From Antedon mediterranea (Eukaryota > Echinodermata > Crinoidea > Comatulida > Antedonidae), in contig NC_092674.1 of the NCBI RefSeq assembly GCF_964355755.1, forward strand, positions 23,710,001 through 23,774,000: a stretch of DNA of 64,000 nucleotides, in the 5' to 3' direction. The notes beneath the pieces were generated by a model. The model ran no database searches. It saw only the letters and a program-made list of their open reading frames with translations, and was not told where the DNA came from. Below are positions 47,101 to 59,100 of the stretch, in pieces. Numbering within the stretch: position 1 is the first letter of the stretch; every line of letters starts with the position of its first letter. A program made the position numbers and the translations under genes.

Positions 47101-50100
47101 AATTACGTACCTTCTTATCTGGCGGTTTAGTCTCCTTCATGACTGGATAGAAGCGGTTTCCTTTACTCCTCGGCGTCTTTGGCGTTCGAGGTACAGTTGA
47201 AGATTCTGGTACAACCGCTGGTAACGAACGAGCAACATCCACTTTGGGAATTGCTCCACTAATTTCAACTGTGAATTAATTAACATAAACACAATTAAAA
47301 GTGATAAAATACAGTAAAAATTGTACCAAAATACTTGGTAATTGTAGACCATGGTAGTCAATGAATTCTACTGCAAATAAAATTGTATTGTAATACAACA
47401 TTGTCTATATAATGCATGCATTTATTCGAGCAAATAAATAAATGCCCAGGGCATTTAATCGAGGGGGTGTTCATTCAAAGCAGGGCATTTATTCAAATAA
47501 ATACAGTAGTGAATTTTAAATCATTTAAAACCATTGTCATGTCTGAATCTGCCGTAACTGAATCTTTAGCAAATAACATTTTTCTTTGCTTACTTGATTT
47601 CTTGGGTTCTGGGCTTTCTGCTTCTACTGGAGGTCCAGGAGGTACTTCCTGCTGCTCATGTGATTTAGTTGGTGTAATACTATTGAAATCTTCTTTACTT
47701 ATTGTCATAATTTTATTATATGATATATCAGCCTGCAAAAAAACACATATATATATATAGCTTATGATGCAAAAAATATGGACCAGTCAACTCGAGATAG
47801 TCACAAACTAGAGAAAATATTTGAATTTTCAATTATGTGATGTTGTTTTAACTACATACAATAAATAGAGAGGTTTCAATTTGTGATGACCTACGACCTA
47901 GGCACATTGTGTCGTAGGTCATTGCCTAGAATCTGCAATGTCATTGAGTGAGAAAACACATCCAAGGTAATTAACATGATGTAATTAAGTCATAGGTCAT
48001 CGGAAATCAAATGCTTCCTTAAAGTACCTATAAGCATTCAAGCCAGTATTAAAAATAATTATTATTAATAAATACATAAAAAAAAACTTACTTTTGAATA
48101 GTATGATGTGTCCGTATACGCATCCTCCCAGAGGTCACTTTCATAATAGTAGAGACCGTCATTTATGACTTTCGCCAACGACGCTGTGATCTTGGATCGT
48201 GGAACGTGATATCCTGTGCGATCACCACCAGGATGCTTTTTGTAGCACGGCGGTGTCTGTGTCACGATGATAATTTTATTGACTTCGTTGTCGGACATTT
48301 CATAATCTTCATCATCATCTGACCTATTAAAGTACAAAAAGCCAAAATGGTTAAAATGAAAAGAATTATTAATTAATTTGTGAAAACAAGAAATGGATAT
48401 GGACATCTTTAACAATGAAGATTGTCTGCTTCAATTGATATTGCAAGAAGTTATGGGTTATCTGAAACCATCCTGCACAAAGCACAAAAGTGTAAAAGAC
48501 ATCACAAAAATGTAGATGGTTGTTTCATCCCAAACACTGCCGAATGAAACCCAATTTAAAACAGTATTTCTTTGTACACAATTTTCTTTGTATAGTTCTA
48601 TATATTGCATATGCCTTGCTCTAAAGCCTCATCTAGTGTAGACAAAAAAAGAAAAAAAAGTTTGACAAAAAAAGTGTGCCCAAATATGGTAGTGATATGA
48701 GATCATCATGCACATCACATTTTTTTGTCACATAGAAAAAAGGTATAGAATAATAAATGTAATAATCAATGACAGTTTACCATTCAGAAAATTGATTTTT
48801 CCTGCCAGTAATGTCTGTTAGTTCTTCATCGAAAAGAAATTCCAACTCTTCTTGATCCCCTGTGTCAGCTTGGTTAACATTTTTCTAGGAAAAAAAGTAC
48901 AAACTGCCTAGTCAAGAAACCACTACATAATTGGATTATTTTTAGAAGGTTAATAATATCATAAGATACTGATTTCATGGTTAATGGAGTCAGTAGAGTT
49001 GTGGCTTGGTGGTTATGATGTTTGGCTACCAATACAAGGGTCCTGGGTTCAAGTCCTGTCATATGTCAGGATTTGTTCTAACGACAAATTACAACTTCAC
49101 TCCCAAAGACAGATAAGACTTTGTTTAATTTGTGAAATTCTCCACACTGGCCTGACAGTGCATTTATTTTTTATTTTTGTTGATAGGTGTTGAAGAACAA
49201 CATATGATTCAGGTGGAATGTCATCCTGAGATGAGTAGTGGTAATTAGTCTTGTTTATTTTATGTCATTTATATGTAAATTTGTTACTTTCTATGGACCA
49301 GTGTTTCCGAAATAAAAGATTGAATGAATGAATGAATTATCCAAACCCCTATTATAGAGACAATTATTTATGTATTAACACTACTGCCAACCCCTATTCA
49401 GAGAACACTCTATTAAAGGATGTGTTTGTTTCAAAGGTGTCCACTTAACAGAGGTTTTCTTGTAGTGAAAATATTTTACTCTGGTTTCAATTAGTATATT
49501 GATATGTTGTTTACTGTAGTTTACAAAGACAACATCTGTCTATTAATACCTTTGGTTTATTGATGCTTGTCGTCCGCTGCCTCCGCCGGACTTCAGTCCA
49601 TGTTGATGGTTCTTTTTCAGGTGCACTGGTTGATAGTCCAGACGTCATTGTTGTATGGTTCGATTCTGGTTCTTCTTGATCTTTTGACTCTACCACTTCT
49701 GCAGTTTGTTCAGGATGGGTTGGCGATACTGGCGCAGATTCTGAAATGAAGGAAGAAATTATTTAGAACAAAATAATCAAGCCATTTCACATCCCAGTAT
49801 TAAGCCCGTCTACACTATCAAGCTTGTAATGGTGATGTCATATCATTACCATATTTGGGCATATCACTACCATATTTGGGCACCTCGCAATAATTCTGTC
49901 AAACTAGTTTGATAGTGTATACAGAACTATACGTTAGAAATAATGTACCTATTTGAAATTCACAATTATTAAAAATAAAAAACCATTTCAGATTTCAGTA
50001 TTAGGTTTATTTTCTAAAATTAATCTACTGCAGTTGCTGCAGTAACTACATTTGTTTACTCTTTAACATGTTGATACAATTATATTGGAGTCCTTTTTTG

Positions 50101-53100
50101 TAATCATACGCATCTTTATTGAATTGGTGATCTTATAAACTTCTACATTGAAACAAACAAATCAGAGCTCTGTCTACACTATCAAACTAGTTTGACAAAA
50201 CAAGTGTGATGTGCCAAAATATGGATGTGATATGCTCAAAGATGGTAGTGATATGACATCATCATGTCCATATATGGGAACATCACATAAAGTTTGATAG
50301 TGTAAACAGGGCTTTGTGCATTTCAAATTGAAGAATCCAAGACAAACCTGTATCATGTGGAACATAAGGATATGGTTTTCCAGGCACAAATTCAGGGCTA
50401 TCATAGTGTAGGTCTGATGATATGGCTGGCAGGGGTGTTCCCTGTAGTATCCACTGTAGAGGATTATCCCTTCTTCTTAGCTTTGTCTGATCCGCAGATA
50501 ACTCCACCTGTGTACTATCTTGCAATGCCTGAAATACAAAAAATTTAAATTTTAAATACAATATGTTGTATAGTAATATTTGATGTAATTAATCAACCGA
50601 TTTTATCTTGAATGTTAACAGCTAGGCTATGTCAGATTTTAGCGGCAGGAGAAGAGATAGAACAGCTATTATACAGCACACTTTACAGTGTGTGTTCCCT
50701 GTCATGCAATATTTAGGCCTACCACATTCCAACCATTTCAATTAATGCATGACACATGATTAAAAATCAACCAATCAAATGGCAAGGATTCACTTATCGC
50801 AATAAAGTTCCCCAAATCAATCAGGATTATGAAATAGGCTTTGACTTAAGTATGAATAACTGTTCACTATGTTAAAGGTATAAATAACCACAACAATTTC
50901 AATAGCCATCCAAAGTATGAATAGCCATCTAAAGTATGAATAGACATCTACTGTATAACCAGTATATATAAGCATAAAGTTCGTATAAGCAGTATAAATC
51001 CATCCACTTCAGTGTACATAGTAGTAGCTACATATTTTTACACTTTTTTTGGTAGTAAAACAGCAAGTATTCATTCTCTAACTCAGAAAAGATTTATTCA
51101 GAAATTGATTTTACTTACGCGTACAATCAGTGCAGTGTTATTTGTTAAACTTTGAACTCGTTGAAAACTTGCTATGAGACTTAGTGGTAAAAATCCTTCT
51201 GAATCCATCTGCACAAAAAAAGAATACATTGGATATGTTAATGTCAAACAGGGTAATAATCATTGAACCAACAGAGTATGACTTAAAGGAATAAAATATT
51301 TGATAATATACTCTGATTAGGATCAACTTTTTTATACTTTTCTAAGGCAATACAAATATTATTAACACAACATCTTACCTTTCTTCTAATGAAAAGATCT
51401 TTAACAAGATTCTCAACACTAAAGTAGTATTCTCTGAAGAAAATAAAAACACATCGTGAAAGTACTTAAATAAATGCTAAAATATAATTTTTTTTAAGAT
51501 AGAGCAAAACACAAATTTTGAATAGTAAAGAATGTAATGTATACCACTCTGACCTAATCCACTAGTCTCGCTAGTACAGCCTCAGTTTACCCTTGTCTAA
51601 CAACACGATAAAAACTTCAAAAACTACTAATGTATCGGTCACATCACATTTCTGACATACACAGCCCCTCATGATATTCAAATAATGCGCTTTGGAATTT
51701 CAACTTATTTTACCACCTTGACTAACTATTCAAAATCATTTTTGTTAGAATTTTAATATAACTGAGTTGCGCTATTAGAGCATGGAATTAGTCATTATGC
51801 AGTCATTCAACAAACAGTGACCCAACAGTCTCATAGGCAAGTGGCTGGTAACAATTTTGTTTTCAGTCTAAAACTTACATTTGATTTTTGACATAGTCCA
51901 ATACAGTTTTCTCGTCTGTAGTTGGTGCTAGGTTTGTTGCATAAGGCTGGTAATAAAAGGTATTAAACGGCGGTGGTGGTGGTGCTGCGGCGGCATACAG
52001 AGGATGACTGACTGCTTCATTTGTGGCGGCTGTGTAATTGGTAGCAAAATCTTCTCCATCCAGGTATTGCGGTTTGTAATAGGTCTTGTTATACTGAACA
52101 GATTCAGATTCTATAAGACAATAAAACAGAATGGTTAAATCCTTTGCTTATCCAGTAGAATCGGTCCTTTTGGGCAATGGACAATTATATTCAGGAACAC
52201 GTCTATTAAAGGGGCACTTGTATTCAGGGACACGCCTATTAAAGGATTATTATATTCAGGGGAAACCTCTATTAAAGGGGCACCACTTTCTTGAAAAACT
52301 ATATGTTTCTAAAAAGAGTTATATGAGTTCAAGGTGAACACTAGGGCCAACCATTATACAGGGACACCACTATTAGGAGAGACTTTTTCCCAAAGGTGTC
52401 CCTAAAGCGTGGTTCCCACTTGCGACGCAAGGACGTAACGCAACGCAAGTGAATTGACCAATCACAAGCGATGGCTTATTTGCTTGTGATTGCTAACTGT
52501 CTATAACGTCGCTTGTCATTCGTTAAAACGCTCGCGTTGCGTTTACGTCCTTGCGTTACGTTCTAGTGGGAACCAAGCTTTAACATGTGTCCAAATATGG
52601 TATTGATATGCCCAAATATGGTAGTGATACAACATCATCATGTTCATATATAGGCACATCACATTTTGATAGTGTAGACAAGGCTTAAGGCTAAAGTTGA
52701 AATTTCTGAATTAGGTTACAATAACATTAACTGCCTCACCTTGCCAACTGTCGCTCCTTGTGGATCCTCCCCGGCCACCTCTACCTCGTCCACGACCTCT
52801 TCCCCTACCTCTTCCCCTCCCTCTGGGGTAGTAGGATCGTCCATCATTACTGCCACCACTTGGGCTTCGTATTCTATCAGATCTATTTGAGCCTATTAAA
52901 TTATCAATAAAAAAGTTCATATAATTGTTACAATTATCGCTCACAATAAACTTAATTTAGTTTTTAATACCGATATCAATGCCCTACTGTTACTATTCAA
53001 TTTTAATCATGTCTTCATCATTCAGTTTAATGAACATACTCAATGAATTCAAATCGTAATTTTAAATAATAATTTAATATGGTCATTCATGTACAAATAA

Positions 53101-56100
53101 TTACTCTGCAATTCAAAGTTAATATTTTTAGATAAGGGGTTATCTTATTTTGTGTTTAGGTAAATTTCAGCAGGGAAACTCATAGATTTCTACGGCAGAT
53201 ACTGAAAACACCCCTATTAGGGACAAATGGTTTAGCCTAAATTTGCTAATTAATTTATGATCTACAAAATTCTAGTAAATACGTTAATACCATTCTCGTC
53301 CTTGTTTTTCACATCACTCTGTTCTTTCGTATCGCGCCAATTTGAATCCCTCCAGCTTCCTTCTCGCTGCGGTTTCTCCCGCCAGTCTTTACGATCTCTT
53401 GTGTTTTCAGCTCGATCGCGAGAATATTTTGGGGAGTTGTGTCGGGAATCCTTCCCACGATGCCTCATTGGTTCTGGTTCAATTTGAAGAGGTTTCCATT
53501 TTTGTTTCTTATCGGCTGAAAAAATGTAATAATTTCATTAGCGTCTAAAAAAAAATTCAATAAAAAATAGAAATTGTTCGTATTTTTAGAAGTGGAAAAA
53601 AAAGGTGGTCGCTAATTGGAGGTGTCTTTAATTAAACTTCATATGCAGTTAAAGGTGACAGTGAGTTATTATTTCTATAAATAACTGGCTAGGTTAAACA
53701 ATATTCATAATGTGTTGTTTTATCTGTTGTGTATTACTTTTTATTTTATTATCAGTGCTCTATTTATCACACCTGCAATGTTCCCATACAAAATTCAATG
53801 CCACGATACAACTGCATGATACCTCGTTACTGATTATGGAATTAATATTTGTGGCAATAAACTAAACTATTTAATCATTAGTTTTGCGATGTATAGAAAC
53901 AATGATATTTATTTTATTTTATGTCTCTAGGCACATGTGGCCAAGGATTACCAATAGTAAATTAATCACTGTCCTATCAGATAGGTGGTAATCCCCCTGA
54001 CAAAGGGGCTATTCTGTGAACCAGTTGTCTTGTCTCGAATGATGAACTGGGTTCTTTAAAATTCACACTGGTTATAACTCTGTGCACTGGAACTACAGTT
54101 TATAATACTTATTTGAGAAGACTTGTTCCTCAACCAGAACTAAGAGCGATTGTGCCTCAAACCGATAATGTTGGCTCTTTAGGTACGGTAAACGGCATCC
54201 CTGCCTTAACCGCTTGTCAATTTGACTAACTCATTTATTAAACGATTGTATGATATCTTTCCACTGATTATGGACTTTTAGTGGCAAGAAACCATTGTCT
54301 ATTTAATCATTAGTTTTGCGTAGTATAGAAACAAGGAATATTTAGATTATTAGAATAGAAAAACAATGTAGTTAACAACCAAACATTGGAAAATGCAGAG
54401 AATGACAGGTGACATGTTATTTAAAAATATTTTGGTCCTTATTGTAGATAACTAGATATTTTAATAAGCTGTTGTGACTTTCATTTTCATTTAATTTATT
54501 TGCAATGCCATCAATTAACATAAAGTATAAAACATCAAGATAAATATATTAACATCTTAAGCTCTGTCTACACTATCAAACTAGTTCGACAAAAAAGAGT
54601 GATGTGCCCAAATATTGTAGTGATATGCTTAAATATGGTAGTGATATGACATCATCATGTCCATATATAGGCACATCACATTGAAATTCTTCAATTCTTT
54701 CACAGGAGGTTTCATAGCATAGAGAGCTTTAAACATTAAAAACATTGATAAAAAATCAATAACTTGGGAATAAATTATGTTAAAAAGGATGCACAAAGTT
54801 GTTTAAAAGTTAAGTTAAAACAACTTAATTGCCAATGTTATTTCTTGAATATGAATGTCATACCTTTTTTCTTTGCAGCTGATGTGTTTTTCTGCGCCGC
54901 ATCAGGTTCAAGTTGTAGCTCTGCAGCAGCTTCAACTGTTTCTGCAACCTCTACTTTCACCTCCGTCTTCTTGCCTGGAGAGTTTGGTACAACCTTGCCA
55001 CCAGGTGAAACAGGAGTTGGTGCTCCCTACAAAAACAAAACATAAAATAAGTTTAATCATTTTTTTAAATTATTTAAAAAACAAATTTGTTAAATTTGAT
55101 TGTCAGTTTAATATAATGCGCGCGCAGTAAGAACTCGCAACATCTCTGAACAAAAACAGGCCTCTCGGGAGACTTTCCACAAAATAGTATTCACATTATG
55201 CAAACCTGGTTACAAGCTACATTTTGCATGTGAAAAGGGTATAAGATTTATGAATGAATCAATGAACAATACTTACATCTTTCACCTTATCCAAGGTTGG
55301 CCATGAAGACAGATCATTGAAGTCACTTGCCTACAATGCAAACAAATCGAATGGTAAAAATGTATAATGAAAGCCTTGATCGCACTAGACTCGTAGGTCA
55401 TGGGTACTTTTTACCATTGTCCACACTAGATCATCTGCCAGGTTAGTTTTATCAATATTTAATGGCAGCTTTGGACTTCAGTCCAGTGCGATCGAGTCAC
55501 CAGCCTCCTACTAGCTTTTGGCCAGAGCATATTTACAAATCATAGAAAATTCACTTTGAATTGAAATATTTTATTTATACTAGGCGACCTCTTGAGAGGG
55601 CCCAGTTATGATCAGTGACTGTGATGTACTAGTACACCGGGGTCATCTTCCTACTCGTCTCGAAAGATGTACTAGGTTCCTTAAAGTGCACATGAGTTAC
55701 ACAGGACCTACGTTTTATAGTCCTTATCCAAGAAGACTTGTTCTACCACCAGAACCATGGGACGAGTAAGCCTTGAACACTTGCCGATGTTATGGCCACT
55801 CACTCACTTTAGCTTCTAACAACAAATAAGCCAACAAAAACCCACTACTTACCACATTGTTAATTTTACCAGCTTTTACTATGGATGCTTTGGGTGATCC
55901 TTTCTTGTTGTCATCTACAGAAATCAATAATTAATGAAAGTTAGTACACAAGTCTGTATGTTATAAATGGTACTGTATATCTGTGTTTAGCAGACTTAGC
56001 TTAGGAATGTTTAGAGTGGGTGGTAAACAATTGTCGTATTCGATTTAGACTTCCACCGTTGAGTACAGTTTTTCCGTTGAGTACTTCTTTAACGGAGTAT

Positions 56101-59100
56101 TTTGAGCGTTGAGATTGTTCTTAACGAAAAAGCTTTCGTTGTCAACGTTTTCTATTCGACTGACTTTCTGTTGAGCACAAATTTACAATTCGAATACAAA
56201 AAGTACTCAACGAATCTTTACGTTGACAACGAAAGTTCCCAATCGAATACGACAAGTTACATTTACAATGAATACAAAACATTCACTATTCGTTATTATT
56301 AGAACATTATTTTTACTCAATTAATCCATTGTTTCCATATTGAAGATAATGTTAACGTAGGTGAGGCCTTTTAACAAAGTGTGCTCATGAAAATGTACGT
56401 CATCTCAATGCATTTTTAGGATTTGTATGAGCAGTTTGCAATACCCCTCTACTCTACTACTATACAATAGGTGCATGTTAAAAGAAGAAAAGGGAAAAAT
56501 ACTCTATATCGCAAAAATCATTTATTAATTACAATATTATTTAAAATATGCTAGGGCAAGGATAACCGCATGGTCTGTTGTGTACACCTGATTAAGTTCC
56601 CACTCGTCAAATAAACAGGTTTCAAACACAGCATGTTATCTTATCTTATCTGCCACATACACAATAGTAACTTTGCTACTTGTTTGTCCCATTGAAATAT
56701 CTAGTCAATTATATCATCACAATATATTTACTATCACACAATTTAAATGACCCATGAGGTCACTGTTTTAAACGGTTATTTGGGTGTACGAATTTAACAG
56801 AAATGAAATCGATATAAAAATGACTGTATATTTCTAATATAAATAGTATAGTACTGTACTATATACAGTATGCAGCAGAAACAGATGCATGAGCATTTAT
56901 ACATTAAAAGATGAAATAACTAAAGAGTAAAGACTGGAGGGGAGATACTTGTTACTTTTCAAATTCTGCTTTTAATTCAATTGACCAAGGGAATCCAAAA
57001 GGAATTGGTCCATTTAAAAAAACCACAAAAAAGAACCGATCTTAAATACTGTTTCAAAAGCCGCAATTGATTCTGGGTTGATTATCAAAACCTGTTTTAA
57101 AAACGGTTTCCGTTGAACAATTTTTAGATTCTACGCAATTGGGACTCAACTTGACCTCACCAGAAGGTCACTCACTGAATAGCGCATGCTTTTGACCACT
57201 CTGTGTGGACACTAATGCCATCAATACACAACCAACCACTAACTATCATTAAATGAGAAACTGGTTTAATTTGAATGAGTAAATATTAGACTGCAACAAA
57301 ACACTGAAAACCAATTTCCAATAACGGCGTTCTTTTGAATTTTTTTCTATAGAACTGGCCCTAAAAATTATTTCTTGTAATCACAAGGAAGGCCTACAGT
57401 ATGATACAGTCATCTAGTGTTTCATATTTTACGCGATAAGGAGTGTCCATTCACTGCTGGGCAGGTACAGTACTGATAATCCACTTCCTGTATTCAAGAG
57501 TTAATAATGTACAAAACAAGACTAAATTAGTAATTCTAGTAATTTTGTAAAAACAATTCAGCTCTGCATGGGAGAAATGGTCCTCATTAAAGAACTCCCA
57601 ATGATTGATTTATAGTAATGTATTGTTGATTTTAATATTTTTAGTTATTCAGTCTTTTTTTCCCCAATATTTTCTGTTCTGATGTTTCTTGAACCGCACT
57701 GCATACAGTATTGTGAGTGATATCAATTCATAAAAGTCAAACATATTGTACTTTTTATCAATTGGCAAAACATCCTCACTATTTGCTCTTGTTTAATGTT
57801 GTCTAGGTCTAGCCTATCACTAAGTGTTTATTTGGTGTATCTTACTACAGTCATATTTTTTTTCCATTTTTAATAGTGCTTGGGATGTGATTTACAGTAT
57901 TCTTAATCTGGCTGGCAAAATAGTTTCGATAGAATACTGCTCGAATATTGTTATTTATTAATTTATGCATTTTTACAGTAAGTATTTTTTTGTTGCTACT
58001 AAGTAATGTGCTACAGTACATAAGCCTTATTAACTGTACTGTGGAACATGCATTACAATGCTCCTATTTTTCCTATTTTTTTAAAATTTAGTATATTACA
58101 CAGAGGCACCTTACAAGATGGAACCACCTTAGCTTTAAGGCGCCTCAGATTAACACTGAATCATTATATTCAACAGTGTATTAATTTTTTTTTTGTAATT
58201 TATTATTAATTTTATAATTAATGATTTACATATAATTCAATGCATTTATAAAACTTGAAAACTTAAAATTTATTATTATTTTAAATGTTCCTAATGTTTT
58301 CTATTACCATATTGCAGTTCAATGATGTAGAACAATATGTTTCCAAAAACTGTTCTCATTTTCCTACTTTGTAAACATATCAAAATAAATATGACATCAA
58401 TAAAACTGTGTTTACATGCGTTCAATATGGACAATCATCCATTCAATAGACTTAATATATTAATGTTAATACAATATTAACAAGCACATTAAATTGTTTG
58501 ATGTTGTAATTGATCCTTCTATGAATTGCACGCTACCAAGGGAATATTTTTCAATTTTAACAGATTAGAAAGAAAGAGCTGTTTGATGAAAAATAAATAA
58601 AAAGATATACTGTATAAAATTATCAAAACTTGCATTGAATTTTACAAATCATTAATTGTTAAATGAATAATTTATAGATTACTACATTAAAAAAATGTAA
58701 TACTGTATACTGTTAACATAATGATAGTTATGGTGGTAAAAAATAGGAACATTGTACAGTAATGTGTGTATCCATACTTTGAAACGCAGCATTTTCAAAA
58801 CAGGTAAGCTAAAATTTCCTTTAATCAATTATTTATTAACGAGTAAAATGATAATTTTAGATACACGATTTAATTCACATTTGTACAAAATGGAACCAGC
58901 ACAAATACCAGTAATCTACAGTATCAAAGTAGCCACATACTGTACAGATACACGTGACTCATGTAAATTTGAAATTTCACTGATTAATTTAACTGATAAT
59001 AATTGTATTTATTTAACAATTTTTGTCTAGGCTAGAGAAAGACTATAATACCTTCATTCGATTGGTGAGGCATCTAGATTCCAAATACATTTGCTGGCCA

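Noticed and set aside
58752-59030. 92-codon frame inside the large LARP1 intron as a nested gene
   Set aside because: AT-driven composition, no domain, no splice or promoter support.
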